Assembly: GCF_900183575.1 (NCBI RefSeq)
Contig: NZ_FXUZ01000003.1
Coordinates: 1-64,000, forward strand
DNA from: Staphylococcus cornubiensis
GTDB taxonomy: Bacteria > Bacillota > Bacilli > Staphylococcales > Staphylococcaceae
Reading direction: 5' to 3'
Length of the DNA stretch: 64,000 bases
This document shows, piece by piece, positions 50,678-61,602 of this stretch; positions within the stretch are counted from its first letter, which is position 1; each line of letters opens with the position of its first letter. The notes under the pieces were generated by a model that saw only the letters and a program-made list of their open reading frames with translations, was not told where the DNA came from and did no database searches. A program made the position numbers and the translations under genes.

Positions 50678-51727
50678 TTAAAATGATTTCAATACATTGC
50701 GAATAACTTCATTTTGTTCTGGGAAACCTAATGAAATGCGGACACCAGTTGGGAAAAGACGCGCAATAATGCCGTTACGTAACAATGTTTCATCCAATTC
50801 TTTCGCACGGTCTGTCTCTACAAAGACAAAGTTCGTTTGAGACGGATAAATTTTTAAAGATGTTTCAAGATTTACGAACTTTTCTCTTTCAACACGGTTC
50901 GTTTCTACGACTTGTTGTAAATACGCTTGGTCTTCTAACGCTTTCAATGCCGCTTGTTCAGATAAACGTGTCGTATTAAATGGCGGACGAATCACATTTA
51001 ATTGTGCAGCTAATTCTGGCGTAGAAATGAGATAGCCGATACGTAATCCTGCTAAACCATAGGCCTTGGAGAACGTACGCATTAACGCGACATTATCATA
51101 TTGCTTCATTAATTCTAACGTTTTTGGGTAATCTTCAGCAGTCACATATTCCGCATAAGCCTCATCCATAAATACTGGAATGTGTGAAGGAATCTTTTCT
51201 AAAAACGCCACGATGTCATCATGTGTATGGTATGTACCAGTTGGATTGTTCGGGTTACAAATCCATACCGCTGCTGTTTTATCATTCACTGCTGCTGCAA
51301 TACCGTCTAAATCAAACGCCCCATCAATGAGTGGCACTTGAATCGTCTCCGCATCTTCTACGACTGCATTGTGAAGATATTGGCCAAATGTACCCGCACT
51401 CGTCACAATATTGTCTCCTGCGCGCACTAAAGTTCTAGAAATAATAATAATCATTTCATCAAGGCCCGCGCCAAAAAGAACTTGTGCTTTATCAACACCA
51501 TAATGCGCGGCAATCGCTTCTTGTAACAACGGCGCATTCGGTTCAGGATATAAAAAGAGGTCATCCACATGATCTTTAATCGCTTGTTTCGCTTTAGGAG
51601 ATGGACCAAATAAATTTTCATTAGAAGCATGTTTGTGAAGTTCACCCTCAACCCCATACTTTTCTTTTAACTTCTCCGGTGACAATCCAGGTTGATATGC
51701 ACTTAATTTAGAAATTTGAGACTTCAT
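50678..51727 (-). CDS. hisC: Histidinol-phosphate aminotransferase
   Basis: A 349-residue fold type I PLP enzyme converting imidazole-acetol phosphate and glutamate to histidinol phosphate and 2-oxoglutarate. The NPNNPTGTY motif lies near residue 150, the YAEY segment near 178, and the PLP lysine in TFSKAYGLAGLRIGY near 217. The start at 51727 has GGGAGG 7 bases upstream. It stands alone, away from any his operon, as in other staphylococci; it may also serve aromatic amino acid transamination. Confidence 0.93.
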   Translation of the reverse strand: MKSQISKLSAYQPGLSPEKLKEKYGVEGELHKHASNENLFGPSPKAKQAIKDHVDDLFLYPEPNAPLLQEAIAAHYGVDKAQVLFGAGLDEMIIIISRTLVRAGDNIVTSAGTFGQYLHNAVVEDAETIQVPLIDGAFDLDGIAAAVNDKTAAVWICNPNNPTGTYHTHDDIVAFLEKIPSHIPVFMDEAYAEYVTAEDYPKTLELMKQYDNVALMRTFSKAYGLAGLRIGYLISTPELAAQLNVIRPPFNTTRLSEQAALKALEDQAYLQQVVETNRVEREKFVNLETSLKIYPSQTNFVFVETDRAKELDETLLRNGIIARLFPTGVRISLGFPEQNEVIRNVLKSF

Positions 51728-51930
51728 TTCTAAACCTCCCATAAATCAGAATTTTTAAAATATACATACTAGTATAGCGATTTTCACCTTAAATTGCTAG
51801 ACTCACAACCAATCAAAATAGATGAAATCTAAAACACGACTCAACTAAAAAATTTTACAATTCAGAAGTAAAAATGATTGCTCACACGTGTATCATAACG
51901 AAAACACGTCAATACCATTAATATAGCAAA

Positions 51931-51980
51931 GCTGGACCATCACTTATCTTCAAAAGTTCGAAAAGTAGAAATGGTCCAGC
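51931..51980 (-). terminator. Terminator of the osmolyte transporter operon
   Basis: Perfect 10-base arms GCTGGACCAT (51931-51940) and ATGGTCCAGC (51971-51980) lie about 80 bp past the permease stop; the minus strand continues with TTTGCTATATT. The rest of 51728-52062 is AT-rich and empty. Confidence 0.75.
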
Positions 51981-52062
51981 CTTCTATAATATTTCAATCA
52001 GGTCCAACAAAGTGAACACATCACCCATAAACACATTAACAACAGCAACTGGAAAAATATGT

Positions 52063-53580
52063 TTATTTTTCAATCAAACCTTGTTTCTCGAGATATTCTT
52101 TTGCAACTTCATACGGATCCTCATCTTTTTCAGCTACACGATAATTCATCTCTTGCATCTCTTCATCAGAAATTTTACCTTCTAATTGATTTAACGCTTT
52201 CTCAACACCTGGGTGCTTCTCAATAAATGACTTTTTAAACAATGGTGCACCTTGATACGGTGGGAAAACTTTGCGGTCATCATCGAGAACGACCATATCA
52301 TATTGTTTTAATTCTGCATCTGTCGAATACGCATCAATTAGGTTAATATCGCCACTTTCAATAGCTTGATAACGCAACTTAGGTTCCATCTTTTTCACAT
52401 TTTGGAAGTTTAAGTGATACGCTTTTTGAATTGCAGGATAACCATCTTCACGGTCATTAAATTCAAGTGTAAAGCCTGGCTTGATGTCATCTTCAACTTT
52501 TTTCAAGTCGCTAATCGTTTTAATGTTGTGTGCCTCAGCAAAGTCTCGCTTCACTGCTAATGCATACGTATTATTGTATTGCATAGGTTTCAACAATGTC
52601 ATATCAAATTTTTTCTCTAAGCTTGCGTTCGCTTGTTGATACACTTCTTTTTCGTCTTTAGATTTCGGTGTTTCTTTCGTCAATTCACCTAATACAGTTC
52701 CGGTAAATTCTAAATAACCATCAATATCGTCTGATTTTAATGCATTGAATAAAAATGTTGTTTTACCCATGCCGTCTTTCACTGACACGGTATAGTCTGT
52801 TTGGTCTTCAATTAAAATCTTGTACATATTCGTAATAATTGATGGCTCTGTTCCTAACTTTCCTGCAATCGTAATTCGTTCATTTTGACTAGAAAAAAGT
52901 GGTGCAATCGTAACCATCAACATGAGCAGTAAAATCACACCAAGTGTTGCTAACATTTTACGATAAGAGATGTGGCTTAAAATTCTTAAAACTACATCGA
53001 ATAAAATGGCTAATATCGCTGCTGGAATCGCTCCAATTAAAATTAATGACGTATTGTTACGGTCAATACCTAATAAAATTAAGTCACCTAAACCCCCCGC
53101 ACCGATTAATGCTGCTAATGTAGCTGTACCGATGATGAGCACCATAGCTGTACGAATCCCTGCCATCATCACAGGCATCGCTAGTGGTAATTCTACTTTA
53201 GTCAAACGACGTAACGGCTTCATACCAATCCCTTTTGCAGCTTCTACTAACGAACTATCAACACCTGTAATCCCCGTATATGTATTACGTAAAATCGGTA
53301 ATAGTGCGTAAACAACGAGCGCAATGACAGCAGGTACCGTTCCAATACCGAATAAAGGAATCATCAAACCGAGTAAAGCAAGTGACGGAATGGTTTGTAA
53401 GACCGCTGCAATGTTAATCACCACTTCAGATATTTTTTTCGTTTTCGTTAACAAAATGCCGAGAGGTACACCGATTAACACGGCAATCAGTAGTGCAACA
53501 AATGAAAGTTGAATATGTTCAAGTAAGGCAGCAAATAACTCACCTTTTCGACTATTCAATGTCTCTAAAAATGTATTCAT
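52063..53580 (-). CDS. opuBB: Glycine betaine/carnitine/choline ABC transporter, fused permease and substrate-binding protein
   Basis: A 505-residue fusion. Residues 1-215 form the permease with about six hydrophobic segments and the EAA-like loop AAKGIGMKPLRRLTKVELPLAMP near residue 115. Residues 235-505 form an OpuAC-type substrate-binding domain (NERITIAGKLGTEPSIITNMY onward), presumably displayed outside after a further membrane segment near 215. This architecture is that of OpuB/OpuC-type quaternary-amine importers. It starts four bases inside the ATPase gene (ATGA overlap). Confidence 0.92.
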   Translation of the reverse strand: MNTFLETLNSRKGELFAALLEHIQLSFVALLIAVLIGVPLGILLTKTKKISEVVINIAAVLQTIPSLALLGLMIPLFGIGTVPAVIALVVYALLPILRNTYTGITGVDSSLVEAAKGIGMKPLRRLTKVELPLAMPVMMAGIRTAMVLIIGTATLAALIGAGGLGDLILLGIDRNNTSLILIGAIPAAILAILFDVVLRILSHISYRKMLATLGVILLLMLMVTIAPLFSSQNERITIAGKLGTEPSIITNMYKILIEDQTDYTVSVKDGMGKTTFLFNALKSDDIDGYLEFTGTVLGELTKETPKSKDEKEVYQQANASLEKKFDMTLLKPMQYNNTYALAVKRDFAEAHNIKTISDLKKVEDDIKPGFTLEFNDREDGYPAIQKAYHLNFQNVKKMEPKLRYQAIESGDINLIDAYSTDAELKQYDMVVLDDDRKVFPPYQGAPLFKKSFIEKHPGVEKALNQLEGKISDEEMQEMNYRVAEKDEDPYEVAKEYLEKQGLIEK

Positions 53581-54536
53581 GCTGTCTCACCTGCCTGATT
53601 TTTTGATAAAAAGCTAAAGATGTCTTGGCGTGATAAAGACCACTGTTCACCTTCAACTGGTACAATAACCGCTTCATGTTGTACAAGCGCATCATAAACA
53701 TCACTCACTGTTTGATCAGCATGGACGACAGGATACTGGCTCAGCTGCTCCTCTGTTGCTTTTTCACCAGCAAGTTCTACTACTTTACCAAGTGAAAAAT
53801 GATTCAGTACAACGCTCGTCAAGTCACCCAAAAATTGGCAAACGAAATCATTTTTGGGTGATTTAATAAAGTCATTAGGCGTCCCAATTTGTTCCACATG
53901 ACCATGATTCAGTAGACAAATACGGTCTCCTAATTTGAATGCTTCTTCGATATCATGTGTAACGAATACAATCGTTTTCTTAATTTGATTTTGTAATTTT
54001 AACAAGTCATCTTGTAATTTTTCTCGTGTAATCGGATCTAAAGCGCTAAACGGTTCGTCCATTAAAATGACAGGTGGATCAACTGCGAGCGCACGGACGA
54101 CACCTACACGTTGACGTTGACCTCCTGATAATTCTTCAGGTTTTCGGTCTCTAAACTGTTCTGGGTCCAGTCCAACCATCGACAATAGTTCATCGACGCG
54201 TGCATCAATCTTTTCTTTTGTCCAACCTTTCATCAACGGTACTTGTGCGATATTGTCACGTATTGTCATATGCGGAAATAAGGCAATTTGTTGTAGCACA
54301 TACCCCATATCCCAACGCATTTCATATACTGAATAATCACTAATCGGACGGTCTTTAAAATAGATGTAACCTTCAGATAATGGTATTAAGCGGTTAATCA
54401 TTTTCATTGTTGTTGTTTTACCTGAGCCAGACGGACCAATCAAGACGAAAAATTCACCTTCACTAATTTGCAAATCAACTTGATTGACGACGACTCGGTC
54501 ATCATAACGCTTAGAAACATTGCTAAATTTTATCAT
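53577..54536 (-). CDS. opuBA: Osmoprotectant ABC transporter ATP-binding protein with CBS region
   Basis: A 319-residue ATPase. The Walker A GPSGSGKT is at residues 34-41, the Q-loop in VLQQIALFPHM, the signature LSGGQRQRVG near 138 and Walker B VILMDEPFSALDP near 158. The C-terminal region (residues 235-319) resembles one or two degenerate CBS modules, which sense ionic strength in OpuA relatives. It is first in the two-gene operon, with its promoter in the 300-bp gap upstream not clearly resolved. Confidence 0.93.
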   Translation of the reverse strand: MIKFSNVSKRYDDRVVVNQVDLQISEGEFFVLIGPSGSGKTTTMKMINRLIPLSEGYIYFKDRPISDYSVYEMRWDMGYVLQQIALFPHMTIRDNIAQVPLMKGWTKEKIDARVDELLSMVGLDPEQFRDRKPEELSGGQRQRVGVVRALAVDPPVILMDEPFSALDPITREKLQDDLLKLQNQIKKTIVFVTHDIEEAFKLGDRICLLNHGHVEQIGTPNDFIKSPKNDFVCQFLGDLTSVVLNHFSLGKVVELAGEKATEEQLSQYPVVHADQTVSDVYDALVQHEAVIVPVEGEQWSLSRQDIFSFLSKNQAGETA

Positions 54537-54755
54537 ACAATCCCTCTATCTTTTCGTTTTCATTTCATTTTATTTTTACACATTTTCAATTACCCTAAAT
54601 AGTTAGGCATAATACTCATTAAAGCACAATTTATTGTAAAAATAACTTGATTTGCACTTAAAAATTTTAAACATATGAAAACGACATGTCGTATCCTTTG
54701 CTACCTTTCTTTTCATCGCTATTTCGTCTCATAATTGAACGTTCAGTCAAAAAGG

Positions 54756-54788
54756 AAAGCTAGGACACAATTAAGTTTTCCTAGCTTT
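54756..54788 (-). terminator. Terminator of recQ
   Basis: Perfect arms AAAGCTAGGA (54756-54765) and TCCTAGCTTT (54779-54788); the minus strand continues CCTTTTTGA. Confidence 0.8.
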
Positions 54789-54838
54789 AAAAACCTCGAC
54801 ATATCCAACCAATTTTTGTTTTAACTCTATTAAATACG

Positions 54839-56620
54839 TTACGAATTATGCATTTTATATTCTTGTATCGCTTCTAAAAATTCAGGACAATAGTGCTTCA
54901 ATTTATAACTGCCCACACCATCAATCTGAATCATTTCTTGTTTCGTAACAGGCTTTCTTTTCGCAAATGCCTCTAGCGTATAATCTGTAAAAATATTCGT
55001 AGGTGGCATATTTAAACGCTCACTCATTTCACGTCTGACTTCTACAAGCTTTTCAAATAACGTACGGTCGACCCCTTCTACAGTATTAATATGCACTGTT
55101 TCTTTCGATTTACGTTTGAAAGGCGTTGTATAAACTTGTGTATCTTCACTCAATAATTTTTCTACTGATGCATCACACATCAATACTTCGTCATGTTCAT
55201 TCAAGAAACCTTTAAAGCGCAGTTCATCAATTAAATGGTGCAACTCTCCAGTCGTATAGTCTTTCATAATGCCGTACGTCGATAAGTTTTCATATCCTTG
55301 ATGGCGAATATAGTCCGAAACTTCTCCACGCAAGACTTGAATCACTGTTTGATAGCCTTCGCGTTGACGTAAACGAGCGACACCGCTAATAATCATTTTC
55401 GCTTCTTTTGTCATATTGTATGTTTTATTTTTATCGATACAATTACTACATTGCTGACATTCTTCCAGCTTTTCATTCGGCTCAAAATAATGCACTAACG
55501 TTGCTTCAAGACATTTACTTGTTTTCGTATATTGAATCATTTTTGTTAACTTTTCACCCATACGTTCCTTGTAATCGTCATCCGCTTTTGAAGCACTAAT
55601 AAAATATTGATGTAAACCAATATCTCGGTCACTGTATAGTAAAATACAATCACTATCTAGACCATCTCGACCTGCACGCCCTGCCTCTTGGTAATAAGAC
55701 TCCAAATCACCTGGCATATTGTAATGAATGACGTAACGGACATTGGATTTATCAATACCCATACCGAATGCGTTAGTCGCTACAACGACACGCGTCCGAT
55801 CATATAAAAAGTCATTCTGCGCTTCATCTCTTTGCTTCGCTGTCATTCCCGCATGATAGTATGTCACTGGCACATCCGCTTCTTCTAACGCTTCATACAA
55901 GGCTTCCACTTGTTTACGTGTCGAACAGTAGACAATGCCCGCCATTTGACTGTGATTTTGAATATACTCGAGTACAAACTTTTGACGTTGATATGTGCCA
56001 TTCACTTGAAACTTTAAATTACGACGGCGAATGCTCGTTTTAACTAAGTGTTGGCGTTGAATCATCAACCGTTCCATAATATCTTGTTGTACTTCTGTCG
56101 TCGCTGTAGCAGTCAAAGCGACAATCGAAAACTGCTGAGGAATGGCTAATACACGTTGAATGACTGCTTGATAACTCGGTCGAAAATCGTGTCCCCATTT
56201 TGAAATACAGTGCGCTTCATCAAAAGCGACTAAGGAAATGTCAACGCGTCGTAATAACATTTCAAAATATGTTTGTTCAAAACGTTCCGGTGCGATGTAT
56301 AAAAATTTCAGTTCACCATTAACTAACTGTGCTTCGATATCTTTTTGGGCTTGTGTACTTAAACTACTATTCAAATATGCTGCAGATATGCCCATCGCTG
56401 TCAATTGATCCACTTGGTCTTTCATTAACGAAATTAAAGGACTAATGACAATGGTCGTTCCTTTAAACATTAATCCTGGCACTTGGTAACATAATGACTT
56501 CCCACCACCTGTCGGTAAAACACCTAACGTATGATGATGATTCAATACGCGTTCAATAATCTCTTTTTGACCAGGACGAAAAGTTTTGTATCCAAAATAA
56601 TGCGACAATGTTTGCTCCAT
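54839..56620 (-). CDS. recQ: ATP-dependent DNA helicase RecQ
   Basis: A 593-residue 3'-5' helicase for recombination repair. The P-loop TGGGKS is at residues 37-42 and DEAHCISKWGHDFRPSY near 134 carries Walker B and the aromatic-rich loop. QEAGRAGRDG is motif VI. A zinc site CLEATLVHYF...CQQCSNC and winged-helix RQC domain follow, and a C-terminal HRDC domain (residues about 515-590, with IDGVGSYKLKHY) ends the protein. The ABC-F gene ends 9 bp upstream, so they are co-transcribed. Confidence 0.95.
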   Translation of the reverse strand: MEQTLSHYFGYKTFRPGQKEIIERVLNHHHTLGVLPTGGGKSLCYQVPGLMFKGTTIVISPLISLMKDQVDQLTAMGISAAYLNSSLSTQAQKDIEAQLVNGELKFLYIAPERFEQTYFEMLLRRVDISLVAFDEAHCISKWGHDFRPSYQAVIQRVLAIPQQFSIVALTATATTEVQQDIMERLMIQRQHLVKTSIRRRNLKFQVNGTYQRQKFVLEYIQNHSQMAGIVYCSTRKQVEALYEALEEADVPVTYYHAGMTAKQRDEAQNDFLYDRTRVVVATNAFGMGIDKSNVRYVIHYNMPGDLESYYQEAGRAGRDGLDSDCILLYSDRDIGLHQYFISASKADDDYKERMGEKLTKMIQYTKTSKCLEATLVHYFEPNEKLEECQQCSNCIDKNKTYNMTKEAKMIISGVARLRQREGYQTVIQVLRGEVSDYIRHQGYENLSTYGIMKDYTTGELHHLIDELRFKGFLNEHDEVLMCDASVEKLLSEDTQVYTTPFKRKSKETVHINTVEGVDRTLFEKLVEVRREMSERLNMPPTNIFTDYTLEAFAKRKPVTKQEMIQIDGVGSYKLKHYCPEFLEAIQEYKMHNS

Positions 56621-56629
56621 GCTATCCCT

Positions 56630-58507
56630 CTATTGTTCTAATATTTCTTCTAGTTCACTCCACCGCGTGATGTCGGTATCATATTGAGCTTCGAGCGTTT
56701 CTTTCTCTTCATTTAATGCTTTGATTTTGGCATAATCTGCGTTCGCTTCGATCATTTCTGCGTCAATTTCACTTAGACGCGTTTCAGTTTCATCAATGCG
56801 AACTAATAACATTTCATATTCTCGTTTTTCGTTGTAAGATAATCCTTTTTTCTTCTTTGGTTGCTCTGTTGACTGTTGCTTCACATACTCTACTTTTGTT
56901 GCTGCCTGTTCAAGTTGCTTTTGATATGCTAAATAATCCTCAAACCGACCTAAAATCATGTCAATTTGACCATCATGAATATACCAATAACAATCTACTA
57001 CTTTATCTAAAAAGTAACGGTCATGGCTCACAGTAATCACGGTGCCACCGAATGTTTGAATATAGTCTTCTAAAATCGTTAACGTCTCAGTATCTAAGTC
57101 ATTTGTCGGCTCGTCTAGCAACAACACATTAGGCTGATGCACTAACAACTTTAATAAATACAGACGCTTTTGCTCGCCACCTGAAAGTTTGAACACTTTC
57201 TTACCATGTGTCGCACTCGGAAATAAAAAGCGTTCTAACAATTGCGTGACAGAAACCGTCGTCCCATCTTTTTGACGTGCCAACTCGCTTTCTTCGCGCA
57301 AGAAATCAATGACACGGATATCCCGATTCAGACGTTCATCAGTTTGTTTAAAATAAGCCACTTTAACCGTTTGACCTACTTTTAATACACCGTCATATTG
57401 CTGGTCCTCACCTGCTAAAATGTTCAGCATCGTTGTTTTACCAACACCATTCGGACCTACAATGCCGATTTGCACGCCCTTTTGAATCAATGTCGTCACG
57501 TTTTCAAACAATGTACGATTATCAATTCGTTTCGTGATATTTTCAAGTTCAAATACTTGTTTGCCTAATCGTGAATAAGCAAGATTCAATGACCCCTTCT
57601 CTTGCGTTTGATGAGACTGTACTTGTTCTTTTAATTCATGAAAACGATCTTGTCTTGCTTGTTGCTTCGTTGTTCGCGCTTTAACACCCGCACGCATCCA
57701 TGCTAACTCTTGTTTAAAAAGTGCACGCTGCTTCGTTTGTTGGCGCGCTTCTATTTCTTCACGCTCTGCTCGCATTGCAATATAAGCTTCATAGTTGCCT
57801 GGATATGTATCTAACTTTCCGTTTCGTAACTCTACAATGCGTGTCGCTACTTCATTTAAAAAGTAACGATCGTGCGTAACAAAGACAACTGTCTTCGGAT
57901 ATGACTTTGCAAATTGAATTAACCAATGAATCGATTCGAAATCTAAATGGTTCGTCGGTTCATCTAATAATAATAAATCTGGTTTTTCAATTAAAGTACG
58001 TGCTAAAACTACACGCTTTTGTTGACCACCTGATAATTCACGCATTCGTCGTGTCGTATCATGAATACCTAGTTTAGATAAAATTGTTTTAATCTCAGCA
58101 CTATAATCCCAAGCACTGTAAGCATCCATATCAGCTTGAGCTGCCATCATTACTTCAAAAGCTTGTTCCGTTTGCTTTTCTGCGTATTGTGCAGTGGCTT
58201 CTTCATAACGCTTAATGACTTGTAACTCTTTGGAATCCGCACTATAAACAGCTTCATAAACCGTTAACGCTGGGTCTATGTTATGGTTTTGTGCCGCATA
58301 ACGAATACGGTATTGTTTCGGATGCGTTTGAACGGCATCAAAATCTTCGTCGATTCCTGCAATGACTTTGAGCAATGAACTTTTACCTGTTCCATTGATT
58401 CCTACCAACCCGATTCGCTCTTGATTTGAAATGGATAACTGTAAATCATCAAAAATGACTTTATCCGCATAAGATTTGTTGAGGTGCTCAATTTTATACG
58501 CTTCCAC
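56630..58507 (-). CDS. ABC-F family ATPase (Uup-like)
   Basis: A 625-residue cytosolic protein with two ABC domains and no membrane segment. The first P-loop GINGTGKS is at residues 36-43, the second (GPNGVGKTT) near 350, and the LSGGQQKR and LSGGEQKR signatures are present. The charged inter-domain linker lies at about 240-320. The C-terminal coiled coil (residues 555-625) is the Uup hallmark, associated with DNA or ribosome binding. GTG at 58507 with AAGGGTG upstream aligns with the S. aureus N-terminus. Confidence 0.9.
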   Translation of the reverse strand: MEAYKIEHLNKSYADKVIFDDLQLSISNQERIGLVGINGTGKSSLLKVIAGIDEDFDAVQTHPKQYRIRYAAQNHNIDPALTVYEAVYSADSKELQVIKRYEEATAQYAEKQTEQAFEVMMAAQADMDAYSAWDYSAEIKTILSKLGIHDTTRRMRELSGGQQKRVVLARTLIEKPDLLLLDEPTNHLDFESIHWLIQFAKSYPKTVVFVTHDRYFLNEVATRIVELRNGKLDTYPGNYEAYIAMRAEREEIEARQQTKQRALFKQELAWMRAGVKARTTKQQARQDRFHELKEQVQSHQTQEKGSLNLAYSRLGKQVFELENITKRIDNRTLFENVTTLIQKGVQIGIVGPNGVGKTTMLNILAGEDQQYDGVLKVGQTVKVAYFKQTDERLNRDIRVIDFLREESELARQKDGTTVSVTQLLERFLFPSATHGKKVFKLSGGEQKRLYLLKLLVHQPNVLLLDEPTNDLDTETLTILEDYIQTFGGTVITVSHDRYFLDKVVDCYWYIHDGQIDMILGRFEDYLAYQKQLEQAATKVEYVKQQSTEQPKKKKGLSYNEKREYEMLLVRIDETETRLSEIDAEMIEANADYAKIKALNEEKETLEAQYDTDITRWSELEEILEQ

Positions 58508-58618
58508 AACACATACACCCTTTTTCTTATAGATTTGCTCACATTTATCTGTTAACCTTAAATCAGTTCTATATATTATACACTTTTTTTGGAACAAATG
58601 ATACAAGGAGCTATATCA

Positions 58619-59434
58619 ATGTTGGATTATATTTCAAACACGCCCCCTTTTTTACAAGCACTATTTGCAGGTATCATCACATGGCTATTAACTGCATTAG
58701 GGGCTGCCATCGTATTTGTATTTAAAAGTGTCAACGAAAAAGTGTTAAATTCGATGCAAGGATTTGCTGCCGGTATTATGATTGCAGCAAGCTTTTGGTC
58801 ATTGCTCCAACCTGCCATTGAAAGCAGTTCGGACAGTGCTGTACCATGGCTTCCAGCAGCAATCGGCTTTTTACTCGGCGGTGTGTTCATTCGCTCTTTG
58901 GACTATGTCATTCCACACATGCATCAAAATGCAACAGATGAATCACAGCATCAAGAAGGTGTAGAGACAAGTCTAAACAAAAACACACTTTTGTTACTTG
59001 CGATTACTTTGCATAACATTCCTGAAGGGCTCGCAATCGGGGTTGCTTTTGGTGGCATTGCGACAGGAAATGAACATGCAACGTTGTTAGGGGCACTCGG
59101 ACTTGCGATTGGGATTGGGATTCAAAATATTCCTGAAGGGGCTGCATTATCATTACCGATTCATGCTTCAGGACAGTCAAAATGGAAAGCTTTCAACTAT
59201 GGGCAAGCATCAGCACTGGTAGAACCTGTTTTTGCTACAGTGGGCGCAGCGGCTGTGCTTGTTGTGACACCGATACTCCCTTATGCACTCGCTTTTGCGG
59301 CAGGCGCGATGATATTCGTCGTCGTTGAAGAATTAATCCCCGATTCACAGTCCGGTAAAAATACAGATCTTGCAACACTCAGCTTGATGGTCGGCTTTAC
59401 CATTATGATGATACTCGATGTTGCTTTAGGGTAA
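58619..59434 (+). CDS. ZIP-family metal transporter
   Basis: A 271-residue membrane protein with eight predicted helices. Metal-site motifs of the ZIP family are in helices 4 and 5: LHNIPEGLAIGV near residue 130 and IQNIPEGAALSLP near 170. A short His-rich loop (HMHQN...HQH, residues about 100-113) lies between helices 3 and 4. It probably moves zinc or manganese into the cytoplasm. No Zur box was seen. AAGGAG precedes the ATG. It is divergent from the ABC-F gene. Confidence 0.92.
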   Translation: MLDYISNTPPFLQALFAGIITWLLTALGAAIVFVFKSVNEKVLNSMQGFAAGIMIAASFWSLLQPAIESSSDSAVPWLPAAIGFLLGGVFIRSLDYVIPHMHQNATDESQHQEGVETSLNKNTLLLLAITLHNIPEGLAIGVAFGGIATGNEHATLLGALGLAIGIGIQNIPEGAALSLPIHASGQSKWKAFNYGQASALVEPVFATVGAAAVLVVTPILPYALAFAAGAMIFVVVEELIPDSQSGKNTDLATLSLMVGFTIMMILDVALG

Positions 59435-59436
59435 TT

Positions 59437-59478
59437 AAAAAATCCGCTCAATGTGATTCAACACTGAGCGGATTTTTT
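59437..59478 (+). terminator. Terminator of the ZIP transporter gene
   Basis: Fourteen-base arms AAAAAATCCGCTCA and TGAGCGGATTTTTT; symmetric, so it may also work for the opposite strand. Confidence 0.9.
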
Positions 59479-59615
59479 GTTGCTGTATCACTATCAATCT
59501 TCATCATTGCATGTGAGATATTTTCTTTCACACTGTTTACACTTTATGTTTGCTCACTTTGCTTACGCTTCAATTCATACATTGCGTCATTAAGTCATCC
59601 CTTGACTGAAATACG

Positions 59616-59653
59616 AAAAAACAGGAAAATGCACTGATTTGTACACTTTCCTG
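59616..59653 (-). terminator. Terminator of ltaS
   Basis: Minus-strand arms CAGGAAA and TTTCCTG, with further partial pairing inside, are followed by TTTTTTCG. Confidence 0.8.
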
Positions 59654-59664
59654 CCATGATTCAT

Positions 59665-61602
59665 TTATTTTTGATTTGCTTTTGGACCTGTAGGATATTT
59701 ATAATCTGCTGGGTTCACCTTATCGAAATCAGGATTGTCATAGAATCGGAATAAGTCACCGTTTAAGACTTTATCGCTCATTTCTAAATCGTGTTGAACC
59801 TGCTTCTTATTCTTATCAAGGTCTGCTGGCATCTGTTCTAAAGGTTGATTATCTTTGTTACTATAAGCTTTACCGTTCACATATTTATAATTTCTTGTCA
59901 CGAAATCACCATTACGGAATGGTACGAGTTCTTTATGGTCTTTCGACAACATGTCTGTACCAAACATGAGGTAGTTTTTCGTATCAATACCTAACAAGTG
60001 AAGTAACGTTGGCATCACGTCAACTTGTCCTGCGTATGTGTCATCCACTTTAGGTTCGACGCCTGGTGCTTTTAACCAGAAACCAGTCGCATTCAAGTCA
60101 TTGAATTTCGCTGGTGTAATCTCTTCGCCTAATAGTTGTGACATCGCTTTGTTATGATTTTCTGAAATACCATAGTGGTCACCATAAATCATAATCACTG
60201 AGTCATCGTATAAACCACGTTCTTTCAAATCATTAATGAACTGTTCTAACGACTCATCTAAGTAACGCGCTGTTTGAATGTAACCATCAACCGTTGAGTT
60301 CCCTGTATCCCCTTTCGCAATTGTTGCGTCTTCATCACTTAAAGTAAATGGATAGTGGTTTGTCAACGTAATTAAATGCGAATAGAAAGGTTGTTTTTCT
60401 TTAGATAAGTAATTCGCCGCTTCTTTAAAGAACACCTTATCTTTTAAACCGAGGTTTTCTAAGTTTTCTGGTGACATGTCAAAGTATGTCGCATCGTAGA
60501 ACTTATCTATACCGAAATGACGGTAAACTTGGTCACGGTTCCAGAACGTTTTGTAGTCACCATGCATGACATTCGTTGTATAACCTTGTTTTTGGTGCAT
60601 AATTGCTGGTAGCGACTCATACGTATTATCACTTTTTAGTGAAAAGGCCGAACCTTGAGGTAATCCATATAAACTGTTGTCCATTGTGAACTCAGCATCT
60701 GAAGTTTTACCTTGTCCTGTTTGGTGATAGAAATGTGGGTAATATCTAAAATCTTCATTACCTGATGACAATTTATTTAAAAATGGCGTCACTTCTTCAC
60801 CGTGAATCTTTTTATTGATTAGGAATGTTTGGAAACTTTCTAAATGGATTTTAATCACATTTTTGCCTTTAGCTTTCCCATAGTATTCCATATTCGGTTC
60901 TGTTCGTTTTTGTTTTGTATAATTCAATACTTCTGTTAAATCATCTTCAGAAGCGAGTGCTTTTTGTTGATTGTTTTGTACAGTTTTGACACCATCATAA
61001 ACTGTAAAATTGTATGGTCCTAAGTATTTCACAAGATATTTATGGTCAAATGTACGTGTTAATAACTCAGGTCGGTCTGTTTCAGCAAACGCTAAGTTTA
61101 AGAAAAATAACGCAACTGCTGTAGCCATCACAACTGGTACAAACTTTTTCTGAAAAACATTGCGACTTAACCATTTACGTTTGAACACGAGTACAAATAA
61201 GTAAACGATAAGGTCACTGAAGTAGACAAAGTCATACCATTGGAATGAGGCACCCACTGCACCGCCCATAGAGTCTACATTGCTGACTTGGTTTAATGTA
61301 CTAAATGTAATGAAATCCGAGAAAAAGCGGAAATACACGACATTGGCATACAGTAAAAAGGTTAACAAAAACCCGCCAATAAACATGAACCAATATGCCT
61401 TACGTCCTTTAAAGAACAAGAACACACTTAAAATAAGTGCAACTAAACTGTATGGGTTCATTAATAAAATTAAATTTTGTGTTAAACCTTTCACGCCAAG
61501 TGATAAGTCCACATAATAAGCAAAATACGTTTTTAACGCGATTGTTAAAACCATGAGTAGGAAAAACGTAAAAATGCCTATTTTCTTTTTTCCTTTATCC
61601 AT
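59665..61602 (-). CDS. ltaS: Lipoteichoic acid synthase (polyglycerolphosphate synthase)
   Basis: A 645-residue enzyme that polymerises glycerol phosphate from phosphatidylglycerol. Five N-terminal membrane helices (residues 8-170) are followed by an extracellular sulfatase-like domain. Catalytic Thr300 sits in [10 protein letters not shown]; metal ligands Glu255 (HLESF) and the Asp-His pair in YGDHYG near 475 are present. The signal peptidase site ALA at 215-217 is conserved. The start at 61602 has GGGGG 7 bases upstream; the longer frame to 61659 has none. The 340-bp region upstream shows no element I can assign. Confidence 0.97.
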   Translation of the reverse strand: MDKGKKKIGIFTFFLLMVLTIALKTYFAYYVDLSLGVKGLTQNLILLMNPYSLVALILSVFLFFKGRKAYWFMFIGGFLLTFLLYANVVYFRFFSDFITFSTLNQVSNVDSMGGAVGASFQWYDFVYFSDLIVYLFVLVFKRKWLSRNVFQKKFVPVVMATAVALFFLNLAFAETDRPELLTRTFDHKYLVKYLGPYNFTVYDGVKTVQNNQQKALASEDDLTEVLNYTKQKRTEPNMEYYGKAKGKNVIKIHLESFQTFLINKKIHGEEVTPFLNKLSSGNEDFRYYPHFYHQTGQGKTSDAEFTMDNSLYGLPQGSAFSLKSDNTYESLPAIMHQKQGYTTNVMHGDYKTFWNRDQVYRHFGIDKFYDATYFDMSPENLENLGLKDKVFFKEAANYLSKEKQPFYSHLITLTNHYPFTLSDEDATIAKGDTGNSTVDGYIQTARYLDESLEQFINDLKERGLYDDSVIMIYGDHYGISENHNKAMSQLLGEEITPAKFNDLNATGFWLKAPGVEPKVDDTYAGQVDVMPTLLHLLGIDTKNYLMFGTDMLSKDHKELVPFRNGDFVTRNYKYVNGKAYSNKDNQPLEQMPADLDKNKKQVQHDLEMSDKVLNGDLFRFYDNPDFDKVNPADYKYPTGPKANQK